Source of the DNA: Umbellularia californica
Lineage: Eukaryota > Streptophyta > Magnoliopsida > Laurales > Lauraceae
Assembly (NCBI GenBank): GCA_028538565.1
Contig: JAPQWN010000001.1
Location: 12,348,001 to 12,412,000, forward strand
Reading direction: 5' to 3'
DNA length: 64,000 nt
This document shows positions 1 to 12,555 of this stretch, one piece after another (the stretch's first letter is position 1; every line of letters begins with the position of its first letter). The notes under the pieces were generated by a model. That model made no database searches. It had not been told where the DNA came from and saw nothing but the letters and a program-made list of their open reading frames with translations. A program made the position numbers and the translations under genes.

Positions 1-347
1 CTTTGTTTTCCCCACCATTTCAGTATCATTAACTGGTTGGTGCAGCAAGGTGAAATGTGATTTTACTATTTCTGTAAACCAGCACAAACTGGTTTTCTAT
101 CTGAAATTCTGAATTCATCACTCTGTAGAAATTGGAAAATGAAAACCATGAAAAAACCTGAATTCACTTCCTGAAACTATTTTCTCTTTATGAAGAAATG
201 CTCCCCATTAAGTTATGCTACATAGAAAAAAAAATCCTCATTGACGGTTTTTTACTGGCTCTATACTTTATAGTCTATTAAATGACTAAGATAATTAAAA
301 AACAATGGAAACTCATTTCAATAGAAAAGGGGGTATGCCTAACTAAC
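1..347 (-). other. Partial intron 1 of the trihelix-type gene
   Basis: AT-rich sequence lying 3' (on the minus strand) of the splice donor at 346-347. No reading frame continues the upstream exon, and no acceptor followed by a trihelix-like frame is visible, so the intron and the remaining exons must continue beyond the left edge. Confidence 0.5.
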
Positions 348-874
348 CAAAAGGGTTCTTTAATAGCAGTATCTTCTTCTCTCTGCTGCTGCCATCGATC
401 ATGATCGGCTATTGCAACTCGACTATCTCCCCCACTACCTACAAGAACTGTCTCATCATCATTCAAACCTTCACGGCATCCGCTATTCTCATCTGGGAGC
501 TTAAAATTTGCAACCACAAAAGGAAGAACTCCACCCCCACCGACAACCCGAGATGATGAGTTCGAGTTATCTGGCCCGGACTCCTGTTCAAGACCCAACT
601 GCTGGTAAAATCGCCTCTGTTGTTGCTGCTGCAGGAGCTGGAGCTGAAGGGGATGTTGAAAGAACTGTTGGGTTATTGAATTGGGTTGAAAATGATAGAA
701 TCTCTGCTGCTGCTGCTGCTGCTGCTGGTGATGATGTGGGTGTTGATGATTTGGGTCTTGAAGATGAAGCTTTTGAGGTTGAGAGCTCTGAATGTCATGG
801 GACATTGACAAGAGAGAAGAACACCCATCTACAAGTAATTGCTGGAACTCAGGAGCTCCATAACCAGACTGCAT
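348..874 (-). CDS. Probable trihelix (GT-2/GTL-type) transcription factor, first coding exon only
   Basis: An ATG at 874 opens a frame of 175 codons plus 2 nt on the minus strand. The protein starts MQSGYGAPEFQQLL and has His/Gln-rich stretches (an 8-Gln run near residue 50, a second run near residue 85), a Gly-rich segment, and ends REEDTAIKEPFW. The final Trp codon is split by a donor reading TTTTG|GTTAGT (exon ends at 348), so the frame beyond is intron read-through. The start, the Q-rich middle and the REEDxAIKEPFW end resemble, from memory, plant nuclear proteins annotated as GT-2-like trihelix factors; the DNA-binding trihelix itself is not in this window. The CAG/CTG repeat coding for the Gln runs makes an open frame on the opposite strand (508-975), which is a shadow. 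Family membership is inference and needs the downstream exons. Confidence 0.55.
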
Positions 875-1480
875 CTTTCTCCTTTAGATCTAACTTTTTT
901 TTTCTCCCTCTCTCTTGCTTCTTTCTGTGGTTATTTCAATCTATTCAATCACCCCCACTTTTTCTTCCATTTTAGAACACACCCATTAGATTGAAAGTAG
1001 GACGGGTGGAGATGATGAAACTGAGAAGGTAGTAAGCAGAGATGGGCAAGTGTTGGGTCATGGATTCAAATAGATGGCAGTACGATTCTTCCTATCCCTC
1101 CTCCTCTTCTCTACAAACAGATTTGCACGCCTTCCAAAACCAATAAAAACTGGTCAGGAAACTAAAAGGGAAAAGGGCCAAAACCCATAGGTTGTACTAA
1201 GGTAATGGAACAAGAGAGAAGGAAAAAATGGCTAGAAACGTACTAGGGTTTCTTTCTTGTATACTGTTGCAGCGAAGAAAGCTAAGTGGAAAAGCCATAA
1301 AGTTGTGCCGACGTCAGCTTTGAGGAGATTAATCAAATTGAAAGGAATTTGGAATTTGGAATTTGGATAGATTCTGCTCTTTTTTCTTCATCTTCTCGTT
1401 ACTTGTTCTAATTATCTTGGTCTCAAAAGGGTTAGAGCTGAAGTAGCGAGGCAAGTTCCACTACTGCTCCAAATTGGGCT
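875..1480 (-). promoter_or_regulatory. 5' UTR and promoter region of the trihelix-type gene
   Basis: Immediately upstream of the ATG at 874. On the minus strand it begins as a GA-rich leader (TC-rich on the plus strand at about 875-925), a common composition for plant 5' UTRs. No TATA box could be assigned with confidence and no other gene is visible. Confidence 0.35.
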
Positions 1481-1599
1481 AATGTACTCTCATATGGTGG
1501 GCGCCACTTTTTGTTGCTTTCGAGTGCAAGAGGTGGGCCATCAATGGAAAATCCAACCGTTGTTGGAAGTTTTAAAATGGGGTTTTCACATATTTGTTC

Positions 1600-1890
1600 T
1601 CTTTAAAATGTATTTTTCAGATCTCAGGACCGAAATTCAGATAATATCATCAGAGTCGCTTGACTTTAGTCGATATCTTGTTCTATACCTTTTTGCATCA
1701 TATCTCATGATATAATAAGATTAATAAGTTTCGATACGATACGTTTCTGCAACTAGCAAGCGAATCCATTTTTTCTTAGGTGTTGTATAAAAGCCATGAC
1801 ATAATAAGATAGTGCCATGATAATAGAGGTTTTTATCGATTTTTGTAAAATACTCTATTTCCATGATATCATGAGAATTGGGGCAAAATA
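1600..1890 (+). repeat. Dispersed AT-rich repeat, copy 1
   Basis: This segment contains the ordered words CCGAAATTCAGATAAT, AGAGTCGCTTGACTTTAGTC, ATATCTCATGATATAATAAG and TTTCTGCAACTAGCAAGCGA. The same order, diverged, recurs at 17575-18010 (two units) and 30250-30900 (two units), all in the same orientation. It has no coding frame and no clear terminal repeats, so the class of element is unknown. Confidence 0.55.
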
Positions 1891-2522
1891 GTTGAAAAAA
1901 TATTGACCAGAGTCAAACTAACTTTAGTGACATTATCTGTATTTTGGTCATTAAATTGGAAAAATTGAGTTTTAACGGGAACTAATATGTCAAAACACCT
2001 CTTTAAGATTGTAGACCGGAACTCTAACTGTTAGAAATAACTTTATTGTCAACTAAATGAATGAGCCATGAGACATATGACGTTGCCTTCTTTGTATTGA
2101 TCTTATCATATGCATATTGCATTTGAGGATAAGCTACCTTTAATAAACATCTTAATTTCTTCTGTAACTCACTTGTCCTATCAATTGGCGACTTTTAATA
2201 TATATTTTCTTTGTAAGAACTTTTATAAAACTTTGATGGTTTTTTTTTTTTTTTTTTTGACACGATGTGATTGTGGTCTATGACATTAGCAAATGCCACA
2301 TTTCTTTACAGAAATCTAAATCCCAATTAACCATTTAAAAGGTCTCAAATAACTTGGCCAAATTTCGGAATCCCACCTCCTTAATTTGTTTTTCTTTTTT
2401 TCTAATATTTCTTGATGCTTAAGTATTAAAAGGTATTTTAGAATTCCACTATATTAGGGAATTCAAAATTCAAAATTCTAATAAAAAAAATGCCCCTCCA
2501 TCTAATTGTGGAGGAATACTTA

Positions 2523-2859
2523 GCCCATGTTTGACATCTCTATTTCATACCTCTATTTCTCTAAATGTCTAAATTGGACAGAGCTTTAAACAATTAGAGC
2601 GTTTGGCACAAGACTCTAGACTCTATTCGCTTTAGACATTTAGAGGCAAATCCTCTAAAATCCAAATGCTCCAAAAATGGGCATATGAGAAATAGAGCTT
2701 TTGTGTCTTAAAATATAGAGGCGAGGTATTTAAAATAGATTCGTGCGTTATTAAATGCGTTTTTTTTATTCTACCCTCTTTTTTTTTATGGCTCTTTTTT
2801 TAATGGCTCTAATTTAGATGGATCTATAAAAAAAAAAGGTAGAGATGCCAAACAAGTTC
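2523..2859. mobile_element. Tourist-like (PIF/Harbinger) MITE
   Basis: A 337-bp non-coding element flanked by TTA (2520-2522 and 2860-2862). The left end reads GCCCATGTTTGACATCTCTA; the reverse complement of the right end reads GAACTTGTTTGGCATCTCTA, giving imperfect inverted termini of about 20 bp. A TTA target duplication and a TGTTTGGCATCTC-type end are typical of the PIF/Harbinger (Tourist) group. It has no transposase. Confidence 0.7.
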
Positions 2860-5513
2860 TTAGATCATATGTTAATGTTAAATGTTGCTTCAGCCCATCA
2901 CATGCTTATTAGGGATGCAAAATGCACCTCGATGATTGTGCACTCAATTACTCCTATAATTACATAGGCTAAGTCATATCATGAGATGAACTAGATAGGA
3001 AACCTTCCACCTCAAACGTCGGCGTAGATAAATGTAGCAGTTTATAAACATTTACATCTTCCACCTAACAGTCCGAAATATGTCACACACCCTCAACGTG
3101 TCTTAAAATATCATCCAAATGGCTGCAGCCCCCTGTTCATAACTCATACACATGGGTGCAAGAGGCCCACATTTTCGAAATCCAATCCGTTTATCATCTC
3201 CAGCACTACTCACATCATTTGCATATAAATATTGATTCAAGATTAATTTCAGAGGGCCAACTGTCAGATTGACTACCAAATTCCATAGATGAGGTCGTCC
3301 TCGCCCATCTTTCAGGGGAAACAGAGAAGAGTAAATAAAGTTGTATCACGTGTAAAATATTTAGTGAATCCAACTGTGTCCATTTTAGTGATTTGAATAC
3401 CACTTGACATATGATCACAACAATGGATGTCAGGATTTCTACGTTAAAAGCCTGAAGGTCATCAATCAGACAGATGTGGTACCCACGTTGTTATTATGAT
3501 GTTAGACTTTGTTTAAAGGAGAAAACATAGGTGCATAGTTGAAAATCTACATTAAGGCAACAATTCCAAGTGTGGGCCCCATGAACTACAAGAACATAGC
3601 CTTTTTCATGTGGTCCACAAAGTCACTGCACCAACATATGTGATCATGGATGGGCTTACAGGGTAACAGGCTTACACAGGGTACTCCCATCCCACGTGCT
3701 AATTTTTTTTTTATTTTTTTTTTTGCTATTGAAGGATTCCCAACCCTTTGGGCTGGACTAGTCCCTCCGGGCCTAGAGGAAAGCCGGGTAAATTTAAATT
3801 TGAATGAAGCAACCTTTCCTTGAGAAGTGATCATCAACACATGCTGTTGAAACTGAGTCAGTACGGGTTTCTCCTAGTCCGGAATCCTACTCCGGGCCCT
3901 ATTTCCGTGAAAAATGTTTGGAAAACCGGCGACCTTTTCTACAGAGATTTGACCACTTTTGCAGCAACCAAAAGTGAAGACATTTTTGGTAATTTTGTGG
4001 AAGAGAGGAAAATGTCTGTACAATCTTACAAAGTTCTACTCCTTTTAACACACATGATTTACTCAGTCAAACGAGTTCAATTTTTCTTGCTAGCCACAAT
4101 GATTCATGCTTTTCGTGTTTTTTAAAGACATAGAATCCTCGGTATTACACAAACATGGTCTCAATTGTTGACGATTTTGATTTTGCTTGATTGTAATTAC
4201 CCAGATCACACACCTTATCAGAAATAGAAAGAACTAATTAGAAATTCTTGGTAATTTAAGAACACACACTAGTAGATTCACCAATGCTCGAAAAAAGTAA
4301 AACAAATATTAAATTAATGTCTAGTTCCATACACTATGATCAATTCAACAGTTGTAAAACCTAGGCCTCAAGCTGCTTGTTTGGTCGATCACATGGAAGC
4401 TCCCATGTGGACATTATCTTATGATCATTTCCCCTGATTGGAATCAAATACACATGTTTTTGAATTATGAGCAACAACATCAGTTGAAGATTTTCATGTC
4501 CATGAAAATGAGCTTTCGCATTTGCATTTCTCCTAGAATTGTCTCAAAATGGAAGTATAAATACAACGATGCATTTAAAATGAAGCAAGCCAAACACGCT
4601 GGACAAGATATAGATTGTTGGCGCACAAGAGAGTAATGGAAAGCTAGAGGATGATAGCAAGCAAGAGAATGAACTAGTTAGTAGAGATCAATTGGAAGCA
4701 AAATCATCAACCTTCTAAACATAATGTAATTTCTGGAAGACATGCACTAGTACATGCAGACTTTCCTAATTTTTACATATAAAAATGATTCACATGTGTG
4801 AATGGAATGCACGTGAATCGCTTACGTGCAAATGAGAGACATGCGAAATACATTCCAGAATGGTACAACATGATACAATAAATAATAAGGTTCCTTGTAA
4901 AATATGCTGGGCTTTTCTTATGCTTACATGATAATAGCTCTTGGAAGCTACATTAGGGACAAGAGAAAGGGGATATATTGGGAAGTTGGATATGAGAATT
5001 TAAATACATCATCAGTAATCACCTGTTCAGATCTTGAGTTAGTATCAATTTCAATACACCACCAATGACACTGGTATGACAGTAACCTACTAGTCGGCAC
5101 GTGGATTGCACGTGAGTTTTGGGAACTTGGGTCTGTGAGGACAATATTTCAGAAGATTTTGTGCTTATTTTATTATTATTTAATTTCTAAAGGAGTTGGG
5201 ATTACAACATGCAGGATACAATAAATAATAAGGTTCCTGAACCTATGTATTTTTTTTTTTTTTAATGTCCTTCAGAACAAATGACATAATCTAAAAGGTC
5301 CTGTCCTACAGACTACTCTGATATGGTAGGTGCAGGCTTCATTATGTTAAGACTCCACATGTACCAAAAACATTCAGGTGGGGCAATTTTGGCCGTTAAA
5401 TATGGGACATGGGAATATCAATGATTCTGGAGAGCCCTGATCTTATGGGTATAACTAACTATCCTATCATGGTAAGATTTATCAAACTTCATGTTCTCAG
5501 AAATTATAGTTGG
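2860..5513. other. Intergenic, no gene seen
   Basis: No convincing gene. A poly-T tract at about 3702-3723 next to GC-richer sequence could be the 3' end of a minus-strand retroposon. A direct repeat built on ATACAATAAATAATAAGG occurs at about 4872-4894 and 5217-5240. Short open frames here have no recognisable domain. Confidence 0.4.
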
Positions 5514-5521
5514 CGAGTGAG

Positions 5522-5881
5522 CAGCGGCGGATCCAGGATTCAAACTCACTGGGGGCACGATTAAATAGTAGGGGTCCCGGGGAAATGCTCCCGGATTTTT
5601 TTTTTTTTTTTGGTTATTCATATGGGACGAATATAATGTAATAGTTTCAAGCAATAAAACAAAGAAATCTTTATTTATCACAATTGTTCTCTACGAGTTT
5701 TCATATTCTGATGTCCTAATAGTTGAAGAATGGGCCTAATATTATATATAAAGAATGGGCCTAATATTTTTTACTGGGGGCCTGGTTACATTGGGTCTAA
5801 CTTAGTATATATAATTTTTTTTTTTTTCAAAAACTCACTGGGGGCCCAGGCCCCAGTGCATATGCACTGCATCCGCCTCTG
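5522..5881. mobile_element. hAT-like MITE
   Basis: A 360-bp non-coding element with termini CAGCGGCGGATCCAG (left) and CAGAGGCGGATGCAG (right, reverse complement). The flanking 8-mers CGAGTGAG (5514-5521) and CCAGTGAG (5882-5889) match at 7 of 8 positions, as expected of a hAT target-site duplication. Inside, the phrase ACTCACTGGGGGC appears near both ends. No transposase frame. Confidence 0.75.
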
Positions 5882-5889
5882 CCAGTGAG

Positions 5890-7784
5890 CTCAGTTGATC
5901 ACACAAGGAAGCCAGTTTACAATGGTTCTATCTGAATGAAGTAAAGTTCTTAAGCCTCCTCCCATCTTTACATGGGCCAACCTACATTCACACCAACCAT
6001 ATGGATAGGGTAGATGGTTAAAATAGATCATCTCGACCTCTGAATTTAGGGGTTCAAAGTTCAATGATTTTATAAATTCCGTTTGTTGTTTGTGATTCAA
6101 CTCAACAATGTATACGGATGGGATTGGGAAGAATCCCAATTCGAATAATAGTTGAGCCTGAGAGGCTTGGATTGGTCACCACTGAACCCTACGGACTATA
6201 AATGGGCCGGGTTTGCACTCCCTGCGAACCACATGATGTTTTGCTGGTTGTTAGAGATAGACTGCCAAAATAGCAGAAATCAACACTCAAAATACAAAAA
6301 TGCAAGATTACTTTGTTTAACTTCATCTGCTTGGAGTAAGTTAATTTGGATCAGTATCCCATGTATAGGCATATCCTCTACAAGAAACCTGAAATATTTT
6401 CTTGGAAGATAATCATCTCCTGTGCAACTGATTTGGATGCTTGCGGACTAAGAATATAAGGATGAGGCCAATATCTTTTCAATTAATCGATCTTTAACTC
6501 TTTATTTAAGTGCCTCAAAGTTTTAGGGCCGACTTGTTTTTGCATAAAATTAACAAGTGGTAAACGCACATTCGCTCACGCAACAGTCCCAGTACTTTCG
6601 AAAGGAATCTGCATTCTGCCATCAAACCCCCTAATACAAGAAATCTGACACTGAGAGTATGCTTTGGATCCGGTCTTCGTGTTTTGAGCGTTTGCAGAGT
6701 AGCAGCTGCCTACGATACCAAGGAAAGAATCCGATGGTAGGCACAACTGCTGAATTAGTTGGACATCCAACGCCCTGTCTCTCTACATGTGGCATTTGTG
6801 AAGGACCTGCCCCACCATAAACAATGATTTGAGCCACACACCAAGGGCCATTTTGTTTCATGGAATTGAACATCTAGATTGCAGTCTTCAAAGTGGTTAA
6901 AAATGACGACTCAAAGATAAGTATCTAAAAATGTCCATCAAATAACCTCTTCACTCAATATCATTTTATCATTCTAGTAGTTTGATATTTAGGAAATCAA
7001 CAAGGTCATATCTACATCTCCACCATATAATCTTAATCCCCATCTCATATCATTCACCCACCACCTCTTATTTAGCCTTAAGTGAAACTCATTTTACCAT
7101 TAATTCTTATATATATATTTTTTAAAAACAAACAGGTCCCAATGGACTCTTCATTTTGCCCTACGTACCCTACAAAGGGCTACCCTACATCCCCAAAACT
7201 AATTAATCATCAGGGTATTGAGCATTTTCAATGTCCATTATAAACCTCGAAGAGTCATCAAACATAGGTTTGTCAGCTATCCAGCCCTAGGTCATTGGTC
7301 AGGCTGAAATCAGCCTAAATCGAATCCATTTTTATTCAGGACTATTTTCAGGCCTATCCAGGCCGGTGGACCTAAATTGCAGGCTTAGTCCAGGTCCTTG
7401 CAATAGGTGTACGTTAAGAGTAAATTTTCAACTATGTTGTGTGTGTGTGTGGTCTATATAAATATATATATATTGATAGAACTATGTTTAATATTTTTAA
7501 CATGGATCATTTTTTTTTTTTTTACATATATCTATTGTCCTTTTTAGGGCCACTAATAAGGCAGATAGGGTTTTGAATGGAAGTGGATTTTGGGCCAAAC
7601 CCCGTCTATTGTGCGGTTCAGATTATCAATCATTCAAGAAGCCATGATTGTCACATGCTTATGCTATTGTAACAAGGAAAGAGTTGGATTCATAGCCTTT
7701 TATTAAGCAATAAGTAATGGTTTTAGCAAAAACAATTTCCAGCCTCTACTAATGCGGAAGGTTGTGGTTGGATTGGTTAGTAGA
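5890..7784. other. Intergenic, no gene seen
   Basis: AT-rich DNA with short random frames (for example at 6152-6412 and 6631-6873) that show no domain or family resemblance. A GT microsatellite (about 7437-7452) is present. Nothing functional can be supported. Confidence 0.4.
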
Positions 7785-7793
7785 TAAAATTAA

Positions 7794-8713
7794 GAGCTTT
7801 TTGTATATAGCCTCCTAAGGTTTGTAGGATTTACAAATAGGCCCATGAGGTTTAAGTATTTGCAAATAGGCCCCTATTTTAATACCTTCCATGTCCCCAA
7901 AATCAATAGTCTTCCAACCACCATAGGTTTTTAGTGCACAATGACACCTTTGTCCATCCCTTTTATCTTTATATGCATAATCTCAAAAGCTTGGACTTAA
8001 TTTTTTTTATAAAGTATGTAACATTAACAATTACACTTAGTGAGAGATAACAACCCCACATAAACTCATTTTTTTTTTTTTTATCATTAAAGGGCTCATT
8101 TCTTTAAGTCCAAAAATTGATTATGATAACAATCAACACCTGTACTTATAATCGGTTATGATTTATCAAATCCATACAGGACCCACTATTGAATTGATGA
8201 AAATTTTAATATACATGATTTTGTTTCCTATATAGAGGGGTGTAAAAGAAATATTAGGGGGGATGGGCAAATGTAAAAACATAATAATAATCTTTAGAAT
8301 TTGCGAGGGGAGAGGTGTTTGGCTCTAAGTAAAAGAAATATCGAGGAAGAGGCAAATGTTAAAAATATATATTAATTTTTAGAATTTTAGGGGGAAGGGG
8401 GAATTTTACACTTTTCTCACGTATGGGTGGGGGCTTCAGATCCACCCTTGGTTAAGTGCAAGAGAGAGTTATTGAGAGAAATCATTGGGACTTGAGATAA
8501 AATAATTGTATTTTTATAAATAATAATATACTCATTTTGTTTAATGGATGTAAGGGCACGACTGTCAATTATGTAACAATTCAAGATAAATCTCATGATG
8601 GCTATCCATTCTTGTTAGAAATATTGATTTTGGGGATGTGAAAGGTATTAAAAAGAAAAGGCAAGGGGTTATTTACAACTACTAAAACCTTAGGGGGCAT
8701 ATACAAGAAGCTC
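7794..8713. mobile_element. Non-autonomous MULE-like element with about 115-bp inverted ends
   Basis: The left end (GAGCTTTTTGTATATAGCC...) aligns over about 115 bp with the reverse complement of the right end (GAGCTTCTTGTATATGCCC...), including CCCCAAAATCAATA in both arms. The flanking 9-mers TAAAATTAA (7785-7793) and TAAAAATAA (8714-8722) match at 8 of 9. Long inverted termini and a 9-bp duplication are the signature of Mutator-like elements. The 920-bp element has no transposase frame. Confidence 0.7.
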
Positions 8714-8847
8714 TAAAAATAATTTAATAATATAGTATCAAAGTCAACCGATCATAAGATTGAACCCCGGGAGGAACAACTCGACATTGAATTTGCCTTT
8801 CTTGGTTGGCATAAGTTTTAGAATTATTTGATAATCAACTTTCAAGA

Positions 8848-8904
8848 TGTTGATACATCCTACCGTTCAAAAAAAAAAAAAAAAAAAATGTGTTGATACA
8901 TCCT
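8848..8904 (+). mobile_element. Tiny poly(A) retroposon insertion with 14-bp TSD
   Basis: TGTTGATACATCCT occurs at 8848-8861 and again at 8891-8904. Between them lies only ACCGTTC, a run of about 20 A and two further bases. This is what a severely 5'-truncated LINE- or SINE-mobilised insertion leaves. Local slippage is the alternative, but it would not create a terminal A-run. Confidence 0.55.
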
Positions 8905-11900
8905 TGAGCATTCGTGAATCCAATTAGAGAAAAACATTTGAAACCCTCACATACTTTTTTGTCTAGAAACTGTCAAATATCCACTGAAGAGTCACACCCA
9001 AAAGTTTGCCATGGATGATAATATATTTTGACAATACTGATGTCAACAAGATTTAAAAGTCGATCTGTACTGGTTTTCTTTAGTTATTACCGACAAAATC
9101 TCTGCCTTCTTGGAAGAAGCCTGGATCCCATATGACAACAATGGCTGTAGAGTATTTAATGGAGATTGTGGGTCATCTGAGGATGTGTAAGGGATCATGT
9201 AAACAAGGAATGGGCCACGTCTTAATGCCATCCACCTGAAATCCACCTTTGATTTTTATTTAAAAAATACCACTTGATAGATAGAGCTATAAAACTGGCT
9301 TCTTATTTGTGTTAGGTGTAATAATGGGCAAGGTCCCACAGGCTCAACTTCGTCAAGCAATCAATTAAAGGGGCAGACAGTGTACTTATTGATTAATTTA
9401 AATTAGTTAGAACTAAACTAATATGTAAAACAATCCATGTCACATATGTAGGTGATATATTGAAAATAACCCAACATTTACTTAAACTGGTGTTTTCAGA
9501 ATATTATTGTGATGCTTTCAAAAAATCAGTTAAACTGAGAATATCTTGATAAAATCAAGATCTTTCAAATAAGAATTGGAAATGAGGATAAATTTAACAT
9601 TAACTTATATGTATCTTCTATTTATTTATTACTTTTAATAAGTGTTTAGAAGTTCATTTGTTAACTGCACCAAATTTGGATAAATATTCTAAAAAAACAA
9701 AAATTCTAAAACCATTCCAACATTTTCCCCCCAACAACCGAAATCTTTGATATTGTTATTTGCATCAATGTGTATATGTGGACGTGTATGATTATTGACT
9801 TAATGACTAATGACTCAATGATTCATTTGATATTTTATTAAAAGCACACAGGCAAAAGGCCGACACATGAAAAGAGACGGCCTAACTAGGGTTTAAAATC
9901 TAGATAGGGAAGTGAAAACGGTCGTCACTCCTTACCACTTGGATAAGGAGCCCTTCTCGTGTGCTTGATTTGGTTGATGTCCCTTAATCGAGTTGGCTCA
10001 AGGTGGCCCATATTGTTCCATTTGTTGACTGGATACAATGACGCCCAATTCGAGAATCTGACTCTCAATCCACCTCAACATAGAGGTTACGTTATCGCGG
10101 GACAAAAGTTGTTTGTCTAGAAATTAATCGGCTACGATATATGGGCCCAATTTAAGTATGCTTGTATCATGGTTTAGATGGGATAAACGGGTTGGGCAGA
10201 TCAACTTATGTTTGACTCATTTAATTAAAGGTCAGGACTTCAAAACCCCACAAGTGATGTATGACTGGAATGTAATTTGAAATTTATATTTAGTCCTTTT
10301 CATTCAATATTTGGACTAACAAGTTGTTGTGTAATATGTAATTTTTTTTATTATTATTATGTTTTTCCTTCATATACAAACTTATTAATTTGAATTGATT
10401 ATCATGAATGCATATAAATAAATATGTTTTAATATTTTATAAGTAATAAATTTATTTTTAAATACTTTTAAAATTATTAAAAAAATTATTAATATGACTT
10501 TTCCGAGTCTCCAAATTCACTCTATCCAAATTATTATTATTTTTCTTTGGACGAGTCAAGCAGATAGACGAGTTTCATAACTTACATAAAAATAAGAGTG
10601 GAGATGCCAACAAGGCCTTAGAGCATCTCCAAGAGAGATACTTTAAATTTGGATGTGCCTTTTAAAAAATGAAGGCCGATGTATGTGGCACATGTAATTT
10701 AGCTTATGTAATTTGGCTACTCCAAGAGAAATGTCAAAAGCAAATGCAAGTGGGCTTATGATCATTATTTTAGTCAAAAGAAAGATTTGCACAAAAAAAT
10801 TCAAATGCAAGTGGGCCCTCACCATTATTTTTTTCTAAATAAAATTTTGAAATGTGCTTTATGGTATACCAGATTTGACATACCATCACATACTTCACAT
10901 GCTATGTAAGATATGAAGTATCTATTAGAGACAATCTCATATACTGATATATCAATTAGAGCTGTGGGAGGCTATCATGCCCATTTGAAGTGTCTGGAGT
11001 TGCTTTCATAACCCAACCCGTTATTTTTAACTGCTGAGTAGGGAATATGCATCATATGGTCCGTGGATAATCTGTCAGGATTTGAATTGAGAGGTGACAA
11101 TTCTTCAGCCATGTATTGACTTCGGAGGGAACACGTTACCCCGAACGAAATCAGTGCCTTCCTGCACTGGATGTAGCAACAGTTCCAGGCATCTGCTTCT
11201 TAAGACCAACACTTTCTGCATGTATCATTTCAAAACTGGACAACAGCTGAGGCCCACCTGAGGTGGTTTTCTGACAAATACAAATAAAAGCAATCAGGTG
11301 ATTATATCGAATTGGCCATTTTTTTGTTGGATGACTGATACAGTATTTCGGTGAAGGCCTACCTGCATAGGGATCTACCACAAATTAAACTGATGGTTTT
11401 TGTAGATTTAATTGTTAGATTAGCATATAATCAATAAATCAGAGATAAAACACTATACAATAATAAAGAGGATTTTACCATATAAAAATCATCTGAGTCA
11501 CGGACTACGCCAAAAAGGCCCTCTTAAATTCCCTGTGGTTTTTTTTTTTGTGTGCGAAATGAGATGTGTATCCATATCGGCCCTCTGCACGAAAAAAAAT
11601 CATTTCCCATCATCTTCCTCCTCCTCCTTTCTTTCCAAACCCAGCCCAAATGAGAAGATTAAATGAAGAGAAAAGGTCGTATCGATTTGGAGATATGATT
11701 TTTTAGATAACATGAGACCTAATCCAAATGAAGAGAAAAGGTCATATCGGTTGGCAGTAGCGGAGCCGAGAAAAGGGTCTGGTCATGCATTATGAATGAA
11801 CCTTCCATGTGTGATTCAGTGACCAAAGCCACTAGATTAATAAGTATCCTGTGCCTCAAAGTTAAACAGTTATTCATGCACTTATAAATTATTAATATGA

Positions 11901-12550
11901 TGGTTAACAGCTTCCAATCACTCCCACGTTCGGTGCATTCACTAATCTGTAATGAAATGTTCCAATTCTCTCCTATGTTGTTGATTTGTTTAAATCTAGG
12001 TGGCGCTGACGATCGATGTTCAATATTACTCTATCTATGATTCTATGTATAATATAGAAAATTAGCAAAAAAAAAAATGTATAATATAGAGATATTCTGA
12101 TGACAACCTCCCCCACTGGGACTGGGATTATGTGTAATTCACAGTACTATTTCCTTATCAACCAAGCAAACCTATAATCAAGTTTCCTCCCTCACATACT
12201 TCTCTTTTCCCAAATCACCACAAGCCCAAATTTGACATGCATCCAACCATTTTGTTGATTTGAGATTCGGATAAAAATTATGTCTTTTAAACTATTAAGT
12301 TAAAGGCTATAAATCAAGGGGTTCGCACAATTAATGGGCTCGGTAAGATCTTTCCATTCCTAGCTAATCTCTTCCATTATTTGCTAGGTTCTATGTCGGC
12401 TCCATATACAAGTTCTCATGGCATTATATGTGGATATTTCATTATGATAGACAGAAAATGATATATGGGTTATGTTATGCTAAGAGGTCTCTCTCTCCAA
12501 TCCGCAAAATGAAAATATTTTATAGGGTCCGCGATCTCTAGATTGGTCTA
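8905..12550. other. Intergenic, no gene seen
   Basis: Apart from a possible MITE at 10620-10938, nothing recognisable. The stretch around 9850-10140 (words such as GTCGTCACTCCTTACCACTT and TTATCGCGGGACAAA) reads like an old LTR-retrotransposon fragment, but no ends or coding domain could be found. Confidence 0.35.
10620..10938. mobile_element. Possible MITE with GAGCATCTCCAA-type end
   Basis: The left end GAGCATCTCCAAGAGAGATA and the reverse complement of the right end (GAGATTGTCTCTAATAGATA) are similar over about 25 bp, and the left start is a motif common in plant MITEs. Internally GCAAATGCAAGTGGGC and CAAATGCAAGTGGGC form a direct repeat. A clear target duplication was not found, so class and ends are uncertain. 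Confidence 0.4.
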
Positions 12551-12555
12551 CTCAA

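Noticed and set aside
508..975. Plus-strand frame of 155 codons with Ala and Glu-rich stretches
   Set aside because: It is the opposite-strand reading of the CAG-rich trihelix exon; the minus frame has a proper start, composition and splice donor.
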